From contig JAEWEK010000353.1 in assembly GCA_023389425.1 (NCBI GenBank), positions 1 to 7,288 of the forward strand: a DNA stretch of 7,288 nucleotides, read 5' to 3'. Made by a program: the position numbers and the translations under genes. Positions 1-7,223 of this stretch are shown one piece after another. Within the stretch, counting starts at the first letter, position 1. Each line of letters opens with the position of its first letter. The notes beneath the pieces are model-generated. The model was not told the origin of the DNA. It did not search any database and was given only the letters and a program-made list of their open reading frames with translations. This DNA comes from Pseudomonadota bacterium (GTDB lineage: Bacteria; Pseudomonadota; Gammaproteobacteria; Burkholderiales; Burkholderiaceae_D).

Positions 1-25
1 GCCCCGGCCTGCGCCGGGGCGACGG
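1..25 (+). repeat. REP sequence, second variant copy, cut by the window edge
   Basis: The hairpin GCCCCGGC (1-8), loop CTGC (9-12), GCCGGGGC (13-20) is followed by GACGG, as in the REPIN arm at 3580-3609. Two stem positions differ from the REPIN arms on each side and both are compensated (T-A to C-G, C-G to G-C). It has the same orientation as the copy at 51-79, 55 bp away, so these two form a direct, not inverted, pair. Its left flank is outside the window. Confidence 0.72.
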
Positions 26-50
26 ATCAAGCGGTAGCTGCTCGGGGGAA

Positions 51-79
51 ATGGGGTTCCCGCCTGCGCGGGAACGACG
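51..79 (+). repeat. REP sequence, variant copy downstream of icmF
   Basis: The hairpin GTTCCCGC (56-63), loop CTGC (64-67), GCGGGAAC (68-75) is followed by GACG. It differs from the REPIN arms by one base in each stem arm, and the two changes pair with each other (C-G to T-A). It lies about 30 bp past the icmF stop codon, where it could protect the 3' end of the icmF mRNA. No T-run follows on the minus strand. Confidence 0.8.
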
Positions 80-87
80 TCTAGACG
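78..87. repeat. Short perfect palindrome after icmF
   Basis: CGTCTAGACG is a perfect 10-bp palindrome between the REP at 51-79 and the icmF stop codon. It has almost no loop, so it is a weak hairpin. It may be a chance occurrence, and I assign it no function. Confidence 0.3.
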
Positions 88-105
88 GTTTTTCCCGTTC
101 GCTGA

Positions 106-3100
106 TTACATATTGCGGCGATATTGCCCGCCCACCTCGAACAGCGCCGTCGTGACCTGGCCGAGCGAGCAGACGCGCACCGCGTCCATCAGCTTTTCGA
201 ACACGTTGGCGTTGTCGATCGCGGCTTGCTGCAGCGCGGCCAGCGCGGCCGGCGCTGCGCCGGCGTGGCGCTGGTGGAAGGCGTCCAGGCGCGTCAGCTG
301 CGACTGCTTCTCGTCGTCGGTCGAACGGGCCAGCTCGATGGTGGCCGGCGCCTCCGCGCCTTTCGGGTTGCGGAAGGTGTTCACGCCGATGATCGGCAGC
401 GAGCCGTCGTGCTTCTTGTGCTCGTACAGCATCGACTCTTCCTGGATCTTGCCGCGCTGGTAGCCGGTCTCCATCGCGCCCAGCACGCCGCCGCGTTCGG
501 CGATGCGCTCGAACTCCTGCAGCACGGCTTCTTCCACCAGGTCGGTCAGCTCTTCCATGATGAAGGAGCCCTGGTTCGGGTTCTCGTTCTTCGCCAGGCC
601 CCACTCGCGGTTAATGATCAGCTGGATCGCCAGCGCGCGGCGTACCGATTCGTCGGTCGGCGTGGTAATCGCTTCGTCGTAGGCGTTGGTGTGCAGCGAG
701 TTGCAGTTGTCGTAGATCGCGATCAGGGCCTGCAGCGTGGTGCGGATGTCGTTGAAGTCGATTTCCTGCGCGTGCAGCGAGCGGCCCGAGGTCTGGATGT
801 GGTACTTGAGCTTTTGCGAGCGGTCGTTGGCGCCGTACTTGTCGCGCATCGCCACCGCCCAGATGCGGCGCGCCACGCGGCCCAGCACCGTGTATTCGGG
901 GTCCATGCCGTTCGAGAAGAAGAACGACAGGTTGGGCGCGAAGTCGTCGATGTGCATGCCGCGCGCAAGGTAGGCTTCGACAAAGGTGAAGCCGTTCGAC
1001 AGCGTGAACGCCAGCTGCGAGATCGGGTTGGCGCCGGCTTCGGCGATGTGGTAGCCCGAGATCGACACCGAGTAGAAGTTGCGCACCTGGTGGTGCACGA
1101 AGTATTCCTGGATGTCGCCCATCACCTTGAGCGAGAACTCGGTCGAGAAGATGCAGGTGTTCTGCCCCTGGTCTTCCTTGAGGATGTCGGCCTGCACCGT
1201 GCCGCGCACGTTGGCCAGCACCCAGGCGCGGATCTTGGCCGCTTCGTCGTCGGTTGGCTGGCGGCCGTTATCGCTGACGAATTTGTCGACCTGCTGGTCG
1301 ATCGCGGTATTCATGAACATCGCCAGGATCGCCGGCGCCGGGCCGTTGATGGTCATCGATACCGAGGTATTCGGGCTGCACAGGTCGAAGCCGTCGTACA
1401 GCACCTTCATGTCGTCCAGCGTGGCGATCGAGACGCCCGAGTTGCCGACCTTGCCGTAGATGTCCGGGCGCAGCGCCGGATCGGCGCCGTACAGGGTGAC
1501 GGAGTCGAAGGCGGTCGACAGGCGCTTGGCGTCCATGCCGGTCGAGACCAGCTTGAAGCGGCGGTTGGTGCGGAAGGCGTCGCCTTCGCCGGCGAACATG
1601 CGGGTCGGGTCCTCGCCCTCGCGCTTGAAGGCGAACACGCCGGCGGTGAAGGGGAAGGAGCCGGGCACGTTTTCCAGCATCAGGAAGCGCAGCACTTCGC
1701 CGTGGTCTTCGTAGCGCGGCAGCGCGACCTTGCGGATCGGGTTGCCGGACAGGGTCTTCTGCACGAGCTTCGTGCGGATTTCCTTGTCGCGGATCTTGAC
1801 CACGTATTCGTCGCCCGAGTAGGCGGCCTGCATGTCGGGCCACATCGCCAGCAGCTTCTTGGCGCCGCCGTCCATCGCATGGTCGCGTTCGACGATCAGC
1901 TCGTCGAAGTCGGCGCCCTTGTTGGCGGCGGCCAGCATGCGTTTCGCTTCGGTGAGCTGCTGGCGTTCGCGCGCCAGCGTGACCTGCCTGCCGACGTGCT
2001 TGTGGTAGCCGCGCACGGTGTCGGCGATTTCGGCCAGGTAGCGCGAGCGGGCCGGGGGCACGATCACGTTCTTGGCGCTGGACTGCTTCTGTTCCGGCAC
2101 CGGCAGTTTCGATGCTTCGACCTTCAGGCCGAGCGCGGACAGCTTGGGCAGCAGGCCGTGGTACAGCGCGGTGACGCCGTCGTCGTTGAAGCGCGACGCT
2201 TGGGTGCCGTAGACCGGCATCTGGTCCGGGCTCTGGCTGAACAGCTCGCGGTTGCGCTGGTACTGCTTGGCGACGTCGCGCAGCGCGTCCTGCGCGCCCT
2301 TGCGGTCGAACTTGTTGATGGCGACGACGTCGGCGAAATCGAGCATGTCGATCTTCTCGAGCTGCGAGGCGGCGCCGAATTCCGGGGTCATCACGTACAT
2401 CGAGGTATCCGCGTGCGGCACGATGGCGGCGTCGCCCTGGCCGATGCCGGAGGTTTCGACGATGACGAGGTCGAAGCCGGCCACCTTGCAGGCCGCGATC
2501 ACGTCCGGCAGGGCCTGCGAGATTTCGGAGCCGGCTTCGCGCGTGGCGAGCGAGCGCATGAAGACGCGGGCCTGGCCGTTCCACGGGTTGATCGCGTTCA
2601 TGCGGATGCGGTCGCCGAGCAGGGCGCCGCCCGACTTGCGGCGCGACGGGTCGATCGAGATCACGGCGATGTTCAGGCGGTCGCCCTGGTCGAGGCGGAT
2701 GCGGCGGATCAGTTCATCGGTCAGCGAGGATTTGCCGGCGCCGCCGGTGCCGGTGATGCCCAGCGTCGGCACGTGCAGGGTGTCGGCGGCGGCGTGGATC
2801 TGCCGGACCAGCGCGGCGTCGGCCTTGCCGTTTTCCAGCGCGGTGATCAGCTGGGCCAGCGGGCGGTGGTGGCTGGCGACTTCGCCTTCCGTCAGCGGCG
2901 CCAGCGTGGCCGGGGCGTAGGAGGACAGGTCGGCGTCGCAGCTTTGCAGCATCGAGCGGATCATGCCCACCAGGCCCATGCGCTGGCCGTCTTCGGGGCT
3001 GAAGATGCGGGTGACGCCGTAGGCATGCAGTTCTTCGATCTCGGATGGGACGATCACGCCGCCGCCGCCGCCGAATACCTTGATGTGGGCGCCGCCGCGC

Positions 3101-3393
3101 TGGCGCAGCAGGTCGATCATGTATTTGAAGTATTCGACGTGGCCGCCCTGGTAGCTGGACACGGCGATGCCTTGCGCGTCTTCGGCCAGCGCGGCGGTGA
3201 CGACTTCGTCGACCGAGCGGTTGTGGCCGAGGTGGATCACTTCCGCGCCGTTCGATTGCAGGATGCGGCGCATGATGTTGATCGAGGCGTCGTGGCCGTC
3301 GAACAGCGAGGCGGCGGTGACGAAGCGCACCTTGTTGGTCAGCTTGAACTGTTCCGGCAGGTCGAGCTTGGCGGCGGGGGTGAGGTCGTTCAT
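106..3393 (-). CDS. icmF: Fused isobutyryl-CoA mutase IcmF (cobalamin-binding, MeaI-type GTPase and mutase domains)
   Basis: This cytosolic adenosylcobalamin enzyme interconverts isobutyryl-CoA and n-butyryl-CoA and carries its own G-protein chaperone for cofactor loading. Residues about 20-150 form the B12-binding domain, with DGHDAS at 32-37 (H34 is the expected lower axial ligand; Ser stands where the classic DxHxxG motif has Gly) and a glycine run at 108-112. Residues about 205-420 form the MeaI-like GTPase: P-loop GTGGAGKS at 215-222, ETSGIGQGD at 313-321 and NKFD at 360-363. After a linker, about 555-1095 is the mutase large-subunit domain. F600 (in MFAGEG) and Q744 (in DQGQNTCIF) occupy the positions of Tyr and Arg in methylmalonyl-CoA mutase, which marks isobutyryl-CoA rather than methylmalonyl-CoA as substrate. 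The 1,095-residue length is normal for the family and no domain is broken. The ATG is preceded by AAAGGA at 5-nt spacing and by its own promoter. Some family members also rearrange isovaleryl-/pivalyl-CoA, so side activity is possible. Confidence 0.96.
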   Translation of the reverse strand: MNDLTPAAKLDLPEQFKLTNKVRFVTAASLFDGHDASINIMRRILQSNGAEVIHLGHNRSVDEVVTAALAEDAQGIAVSSYQGGHVEYFKYMIDLLRQRGGAHIKVFGGGGGVIVPSEIEELHAYGVTRIFSPEDGQRMGLVGMIRSMLQSCDADLSSYAPATLAPLTEGEVASHHRPLAQLITALENGKADAALVRQIHAAADTLHVPTLGITGTGGAGKSSLTDELIRRIRLDQGDRLNIAVISIDPSRRKSGGALLGDRIRMNAINPWNGQARVFMRSLATREAGSEISQALPDVIAACKVAGFDLVIVETSGIGQGDAAIVPHADTSMYVMTPEFGAASQLEKIDMLDFADVVAINKFDRKGAQDALRDVAKQYQRNRELFSQSPDQMPVYGTQASRFNDDGVTALYHGLLPKLSALGLKVEASKLPVPEQKQSSAKNVIVPPARSRYLAEIADTVRGYHKHVGRQVTLARERQQLTEAKRMLAAANKGADFDELIVERDHAMDGGAKKLLAMWPDMQAAYSGDEYVVKIRDKEIRTKLVQKTLSGNPIRKVALPRYEDHGEVLRFLMLENVPGSFPFTAGVFAFKREGEDPTRMFAGEGDAFRTNRRFKLVSTGMDAKRLSTAFDSVTLYGADPALRPDIYGKVGNSGVSIATLDDMKVLYDGFDLCSPNTSVSMTINGPAPAILAMFMNTAIDQQVDKFVSDNGRQPTDDEAAKIRAWVLANVRGTVQADILKEDQGQNTCIFSTEFSLKVMGDIQEYFVHHQVRNFYSVSISGYHIAEAGANPISQLAFTLSNGFTFVEAYLARGMHIDDFAPNLSFFFSNGMDPEYTVLGRVARRIWAVAMRDKYGANDRSQKLKYHIQTSGRSLHAQEIDFNDIRTTLQALIAIYDNCNSLHTNAYDEAITTPTDESVRRALAIQLIINREWGLAKNENPNQGSFIMEELTDLVEEAVLQEFERIAERGGVLGAMETGYQRGKIQEESMLYEHKKHDGSLPIIGVNTFRNPKGAEAPATIELARSTDDEKQSQLTRLDAFHQRHAGAAPAALAALQQAAIDNANVFEKLMDAVRVCSLGQVTTALFEVGGQYRRNM

Positions 3394-3398
3394 GGTGT

Positions 3399-3404
3399 TC
3401 CTTT
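3399..3404 (-). promoter_or_regulatory. Ribosome binding site of icmF
   Basis: AAAGGA on the minus strand lies 5 nt before the ATG at 3393-3391. This supports that start codon. Confidence 0.8.
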
Positions 3405-3431
3405 GGGTCGGAAGCGGTGTCTCGTTTGGGT

Positions 3432-3458
3432 ATTATATGACGTTAACGTAAACGTCAA
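3432..3458 (-). promoter_or_regulatory. Predicted sigma-70 promoter of icmF
   Basis: Read on the minus strand, TTGACG (3453-3458, 5/6 to the -35 consensus) is followed after 15 bp by a perfect TATAAT (3432-3437). This AT-rich patch stands out from the GC-rich surroundings. Transcription would begin near 3425, giving a leader of about 30 nt before the icmF ATG. The 15-bp spacer is shorter than the ideal 17. An overlapping TAATAC (3430-3435) would give 17 bp but matches the -10 consensus only 3/6. The presence of this promoter suggests icmF does not depend on read-through from the oxidoreductase gene. Confidence 0.72.
3438..3457. promoter_or_regulatory. Palindromic operator overlapping the icmF promoter
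   Basis: A 20-bp dyad with half-sites TGACGT and ACGTCA is symmetric at 18 of 20 positions; one T-T pair breaks it. ACGT occurs three times at an exact 6-bp pitch (3440, 3446, 3452). The dyad fills the spacer and enters the -35 box, so a bound protein would be expected to block RNA polymerase. The ACGT-rich dyad resembles, from memory, sites described for the LiuR (MerR-family) or related regulators of branched-chain amino acid catabolism in proteobacteria, which would suit an isobutyryl-CoA enzyme. The regulator gene is not in the window, so the assignment is inference. Confidence 0.7.
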
Positions 3459-3497
3459 CAGCGGGGCGTGGGTGGTACGGGTGTTGCCAAAAGTGCA

Positions 3498-3527
3498 CCG
3501 TCGTCCCCGCGCAGGCGGGGACCCATG
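3498..3527 (-). repeat. REP arm A of the REPIN
   Basis: The hairpin GTCCCCGC (3503-3510), loop GCAG (3511-3514), GCGGGGAC (3515-3522) is flanked by CCGTC on the left and CCATG on the right. It is inverted relative to the other three copies in the window. Confidence 0.85.
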
Positions 3528-3579
3528 CTGAGCGTGCTCCGCCTGCGGCGTCTGTGTGCGTACGGCTGCGCAAGCGGTC

Positions 3580-3609
3580 CATGGGTCCCCGCCTGCGCGG
3601 GGACGACGG
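3580..3609 (+). repeat. REP arm B of the REPIN
   Basis: The hairpin GTCCCCGC (3585-3592), loop CTGC (3593-3596), GCGGGGAC (3597-3604) has CATGG before it and GACGG after it. It is identical over 30 bp to the reverse complement of arm A and lies one base from the stop codon of the oxidoreductase. Confidence 0.85.
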
Positions 3610-3610
3610 G

Positions 3611-6600
3611 TTAGGCGGCTTTTCGCTGGCCTGCAAGGGACGACAGCAGCTCGGCCTTCTTGCTGCGGAAAGCGGCCACCGCGTGTTCCTTCACGTGGCC
3701 GAAGCCGCGGATCTGCTCGGGCAGGCTTGCCAGTTCCACGGCGGTGGCGTGGTTGCCCGCGTCCAGCTGCGCCACCAGCGACTCGATCATCTCACGGTAC
3801 TCCACGATCAGGGCGCGCTCCATCTTGCGCTCTTCCGTGCGGCCGAACACGTCGAAGGCGCCGCCGCGCAGGCCTTTCATCCTGGCCAGCAGCTTCATCG
3901 CGCTCCACATCCACGAGCCGAATTCCGCCTTCATCATGCGGCCCTTGGCGTCCTTCTTCGCGAACAGCGGCGGGGCCATGTTGAACTTGAGCGTGAACTC
4001 GCCTTCGAACTGGCTCTTGAGCTGTTCGACGAAGCGGCCGTCGGTGTACAGGCGCGCCACTTCGTATTCGTCCTTGTAGGCCATCAGCTTGAAGTAGTAC
4101 TTGGCCACGGCGGTGGACAGCTTGTTGCCCAGGCCTTTGGCGGCTTCGGCTTCGCGCACGCGCGCCACCAGCTGCTGGTAGACGGCGGCGTAGGCGCTGT
4201 CCTGGTAGCCGGTCAGGAATTCGACGCGCTTGGCGATCACCGCGTCCAGCGACGCGGGCATCTGCACCACGATGGCCTGCGCCGGCACGGTCATCCGCTC
4301 GACACGCTTGAAGTCGACGGCGGCGCGGCGGCCCCACAGGAAGCTCTTCTTGTTGGCGGCGACGGCCACGCCATTGAGCTCGATCGCGCGCAGCAGGGCC
4401 GCTTCCGACAGCGGGATCAGGCCCTTCTGCCAGGCGTAGCCCATCATGAACAGGTTGGCGGCGATCGAGTCGCCCATCAGCGCGGTGGCCAGTCTGGTGG
4501 CGTCGATGAAGTCGGCCGATTTGTGTTCGACGGCGCCGACGGCTTCATCGATCAGCGCGCGCACCTGCCCGGCCGGGTACTGCCAGTCGGGCTGCTGGGC
4601 GAAGGTGCCGGGCGGCTGCTCGTGCAGGTTGACGATGGCGCGGGTGCGGCCCGGGCGCATCTTGGAAATCGCGTCGTGGGCGCCGGCGGTCAGCATGTCG
4701 CAGCCCAGCACCAGGTCCGCTTCGCCGGTCGCGATGCGCTGGGCGCGCAGGCGGTCCGGGCTGGCGGCGATCTTCACGTGCGAGGTCACCGAGCCGTTCT
4801 TCTGGCTCATGCCGGTCATGTCGAGCACCGAGGCGCCCTTGCCTTCGAGGTGGGCGGCCATACCCATCAGCGCGCCGACCGTGATCACGCCGGTGCCGCC
4901 GATGCCGTTGATGAGGATGTTGTACGGTGCGTCGACTTGCGGCAGCGTCGGCGCCGGCAGTTCGGGCCAGCCGTCGTCACCCTTGCCGGCGCCGGCCTTG
5001 CTCTTCTTGAGCGTGCCGCCTTCGACCGTGACGAAGCTCGGGCAGAAGCCCTTCACGCAGGAGTAGTCCTTGTTGCAGGCCGACTGGTCGATGCTGCGCT
5101 TGCGGCCGAATTCCGTTTCCTTCGGCAGGATCGAGACGCAGTTGGACTGCACACCGCAGTCGCCGCAGCCTTCGCACACGGCTTCGTTGATGACCATGCG
5201 CTTGTCCGGGTCCGGGAACTGGTTCTTCTTGCGGCGGCGGCGCTTCTCGGCGGCGCAGGTCTGGTCGTAGATCAGGACCGTGGTGCCGGGGATCTCGCGC
5301 AGTTCGCGCTGGATGTCGTCCATGTGCTTGCGGTCGTGGATGGTCACCAGTTCCGGCAGGTTCGAGCGGTCGGCGTAGCGCGACAGGTCTTCGGTCACCA
5401 GCGCGATGCGCTTGATGCCTTCGGCCGCCATCTGCTGCGCGATGTGCGGGACCGAGGTGGTGCCGTCGACCGGCTGGCCGCCGGTCATCGCGACCGCGTC
5501 GTTGTACAGGATCTTGTACGTGATGTTGACCTTGGCCGCGACGGCGGCGCGGATCGCCAGATAACCGGAGTGGAAGTAGGTGCCGTCGCCCAGGTTCTGG
5601 AAGACGTGCGGGACCTTCGAGAACGCGGCCTGCCCGATCCACGGCGTGCCTTCGCCGCCCATGTGGGTGGTGAGCTTGTTCATCTCCGGGTAGATCGAGG
5701 TGGCCATCACGTGGCAGCCGATGCCGGCCAGCGCGAACGAGCCGTCCGGCACCTTGGTCGAGGTGTTGTGCGGGCAGCCGGAACAATAGAAGGCGGGGCG
5801 GAACGGCGTTTCGATCGCCTTTTGCAGCACGGCGTCCTTGGCGTCGAGGAAGGCCAGGCGGGCCGCGATCAGCGCTTGCGTGGAGTCGTCGAGATCCAGG
5901 CGCGACAGGCGCTTGGCGATCACGCGCGCCACTTGCGAGACCGAGAAATCGGCCTTCGGCGGCAGCAGCCATTCGCCGCGCGGCGCCACCCATTCGCCCT
6001 TGTCGTCGAACTTGCCGACCACGTGGGGGCGCACGTCGTCGCGCCAGTTGTACAGCTGTTCCTTGAGCTGGTATTCGACCAGCTGGCGCTTTTCTTCCAC
6101 CACCAGGATCTCGTCCAGGCCCTGCGCGAATTCGCGCACGCCGTCCGGTTCCAGCGGCCAGATCATCGCGACCTTGAACAGGCGCAGGCCGACCTTCGCC
6201 GCCATCGCTTCGTCGATGCCGAGGTCCTCCAGCGCTTCCAGCACGTCGAGATAGGATTTGCCGGAGGCGATGATGCCCAGCTTGGCGTCGGGGCTGTCGA
6301 TGGTGACGCGATTGAGCTTGTTTTCGCGGGCGTAGGCCAGGGCGGCGTAGATTTTATAGTCCTGCATCAGCGCTTCCTGGTTGCGCGCCTGCAGGCCCAG
6401 CGGGACCGAGGACAGGCGCGTATTCAGGCCGCCTTCCGGCATCGCGAAATCCTGCGGCAGCTTGACCTCGACGCGGAACGGGTCGGCGTCCACCGAGGCG
6501 CTCGATTCGACGGTGTCGGCCAGCGCCTTGAACGCGACGGCGCAGCCGGAGAAGCGCGACATGGCCCAGCCGTGCACGCCCAGGTCCAGGTATTCCTGCA

Positions 6601-7213
6601 CATTGCAGGGGTAGAGCACCGGGATCATGCAGGCCGAGAAGATATGGTCGGACTGGTGCGGCAGGGTGGAGGAGTAGGCGCCGTGGTCGTCGCCGGCCAC
6701 CAGCAGCACGCCGCCGGTGGCGGCGGTGCCGGCGTGGTTCATGTGCTTGAAGACGTCGCCGCAGCGGTCCACGCCCGGTCCCTTGCCGTACCACATGGCG
6801 AACACGCCGTCGTACTTGGTCTCGCCGATCAGGCCCACGGTCTGGGTGCCCCAGACGGCGGTCGCCGCCAGGTCTTCGTTGACGCCCGGGACGAACTGGA
6901 TGTGGTTCGCTTCCAGATGGCCCTTGGCCTTCCACAGGTTTTCGTCGAGGCCGCCGAGCGGGGAGCCGCGGTAGCCCGAGATGAAGCCGGCCGTGTCCAT
7001 GCCGGCGGCGGCGTCGCGCTCGCGCTGGATCATGGGCAGGCGGACCAGCGCCTGGATGCCCGAGAGGAAAATCTTGCCGGATTTGGCGGTGTACTTGTCG
7101 TCGAGGCTGACATTGGCGAGGCTGACATTGTCGAGACTGGCGTTGTCGAGGCTGGCGTCGGCGGGCGTGGGCTGGGTTTGCTGCGCGGGCAGCGCTGCCG
7201 TGGTATCGGGCAT
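3611..7213 (-). CDS. Fused indolepyruvate (2-oxoacid) ferredoxin oxidoreductase, IorA-IorB type
   Basis: A thiamine-diphosphate iron-sulfur enzyme of the 2-oxoacid:ferredoxin oxidoreductase superfamily: 2-oxoacid + CoA + oxidised ferredoxin gives acyl-CoA + CO2 + reduced ferredoxin. It is 1,200 residues when begun at the ATG, which follows GGAG by 6 nt; an in-frame TTG four codons upstream lies inside that ribosome site and is unlikely. Order of parts: a low-complexity leader (to about 40); N-terminal pyrimidine-type domain (about 45-290) with GYRGSPLGG at 80-88 and E113 in GVNED, the likely ThDP-activating Glu; a middle domain (about 310-390); the ThDP-diphosphate domain (about 467-650) with GDGTYFHSG from 542 and NDAVAMTGGQ from 571; a Cys-rich segment (680-724); the IorB-like gamma domain from about 761 with GIGGTG at 770-775; and a C-terminal region (about 981-1200) typical of the long fused proteobacterial form. 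Family naming points to aryl pyruvates from aromatic amino acids; substrate cannot be read from sequence, and branched-chain 2-oxoacids are possible. No ferredoxin gene lies nearby. Confidence 0.92.
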   Translation of the reverse strand: MPDTTAALPAQQTQPTPADASLDNASLDNVSLANVSLDDKYTAKSGKIFLSGIQALVRLPMIQRERDAAAGMDTAGFISGYRGSPLGGLDENLWKAKGHLEANHIQFVPGVNEDLAATAVWGTQTVGLIGETKYDGVFAMWYGKGPGVDRCGDVFKHMNHAGTAATGGVLLVAGDDHGAYSSTLPHQSDHIFSACMIPVLYPCNVQEYLDLGVHGWAMSRFSGCAVAFKALADTVESSASVDADPFRVEVKLPQDFAMPEGGLNTRLSSVPLGLQARNQEALMQDYKIYAALAYARENKLNRVTIDSPDAKLGIIASGKSYLDVLEALEDLGIDEAMAAKVGLRLFKVAMIWPLEPDGVREFAQGLDEILVVEEKRQLVEYQLKEQLYNWRDDVRPHVVGKFDDKGEWVAPRGEWLLPPKADFSVSQVARVIAKRLSRLDLDDSTQALIAARLAFLDAKDAVLQKAIETPFRPAFYCSGCPHNTSTKVPDGSFALAGIGCHVMATSIYPEMNKLTTHMGGEGTPWIGQAAFSKVPHVFQNLGDGTYFHSGYLAIRAAVAAKVNITYKILYNDAVAMTGGQPVDGTTSVPHIAQQMAAEGIKRIALVTEDLSRYADRSNLPELVTIHDRKHMDDIQRELREIPGTTVLIYDQTCAAEKRRRRKKNQFPDPDKRMVINEAVCEGCGDCGVQSNCVSILPKETEFGRKRSIDQSACNKDYSCVKGFCPSFVTVEGGTLKKSKAGAGKGDDGWPELPAPTLPQVDAPYNILINGIGGTGVITVGALMGMAAHLEGKGASVLDMTGMSQKNGSVTSHVKIAASPDRLRAQRIATGEADLVLGCDMLTAGAHDAISKMRPGRTRAIVNLHEQPPGTFAQQPDWQYPAGQVRALIDEAVGAVEHKSADFIDATRLATALMGDSIAANLFMMGYAWQKGLIPLSEAALLRAIELNGVAVAANKKSFLWGRRAAVDFKRVERMTVPAQAIVVQMPASLDAVIAKRVEFLTGYQDSAYAAVYQQLVARVREAEAAKGLGNKLSTAVAKYYFKLMAYKDEYEVARLYTDGRFVEQLKSQFEGEFTLKFNMAPPLFAKKDAKGRMMKAEFGSWMWSAMKLLARMKGLRGGAFDVFGRTEERKMERALIVEYREMIESLVAQLDAGNHATAVELASLPEQIRGFGHVKEHAVAAFRSKKAELLSSLAGQRKAA
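7103..7162 (-). repeat. In-frame 15-bp tandem repeat in the oxidoreductase N-terminus
   Basis: Four consecutive 15-bp units (7103, 7118, 7133, 7148) share the core GAGRCTGRC. The first two differ at one base; the other two diverge by several. On the coding strand they encode the pentapeptide series ASLDN, ASLDN, VSLAN, VSLDD at about residues 18-37, directly before the conserved start of the enzyme (KYTAKSGKIFLSGIQALVR). The unit length is a multiple of three, so copy number can change without a frameshift. The repeat seems to have grown from the last unit, which runs into the conserved LDDKYT. Confidence 0.8.
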
Positions 7214-7219
7214 GGCGGT

Positions 7220-7223
7220 CTCC
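7220..7223 (-). promoter_or_regulatory. Ribosome binding site deciding the oxidoreductase start
   Basis: GGAG on the minus strand ends 6 nt before the ATG at 7213-7211. The alternative TTG at 7225-7223 overlaps this motif and has no good Shine-Dalgarno sequence ahead of it, so the ATG is preferred. The remaining bases to 7288 are extremely G+C rich; I see no convincing promoter in them. Confidence 0.75.

Larger units (their letters stand above)
3498..3609. repeat. REPIN-like element (inverted pair of REP sequences)
   Basis: Two 30-bp arms, 3498-3527 and 3580-3609, are perfect reverse complements of each other and enclose 52 bp of unrelated sequence; identity stops exactly at both arm ends. 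Each arm also contains its own hairpin with an 8-bp stem and 4-base loop. This is the architecture of REP doublets (REPINs), non-autonomous elements usually mobilised by a RAYT transposase, which is not encoded here. The element ends one base after the oxidoreductase stop codon, so it falls in the 3' untranslated region of that transcript, where it may stabilise the mRNA 3' end or weaken read-through. No T-run follows either stem, so it is not a standard intrinsic terminator. Confidence 0.85.

Noticed and set aside
56..93. Possible intrinsic terminator: REP hairpin plus TTTTT at 89-93
   Set aside because: The T-run is on the plus strand, 13 bases past the stem, and no plus-strand gene exists. 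On the icmF strand the stem is not followed by a U-run.
1268..2584. A 438-codon minus-strand frame within icmF
   Set aside because: It is an Arg/Ala-rich out-of-frame reading of icmF with no domain; the icmF frame is continuous with all motifs intact, so there is no frameshift to explain.
124..3531. A 1,135-codon open frame on the plus strand antisense to icmF
   Set aside because: Its product is dominated by His, Arg, Val, Gln and Asp with no recognisable domain. It mirrors icmF codon bias in GC-rich DNA and runs on through the promoter and REPIN, as expected of an antisense shadow.
3498..3609. CRISPR-like repeat pair
   Set aside because: There are only two copies, in inverted orientation, and the 52-bp core is not spacer-like. 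REPIN architecture explains it.
3433..3636. A 67-codon minus-strand open frame spanning the REPIN
   Set aside because: Its translation contains SSPRRRGP and WVPACAGTT, the typical spurious peptides from reading REP hairpins, and it crosses the icmF promoter without a credible ribosome site.
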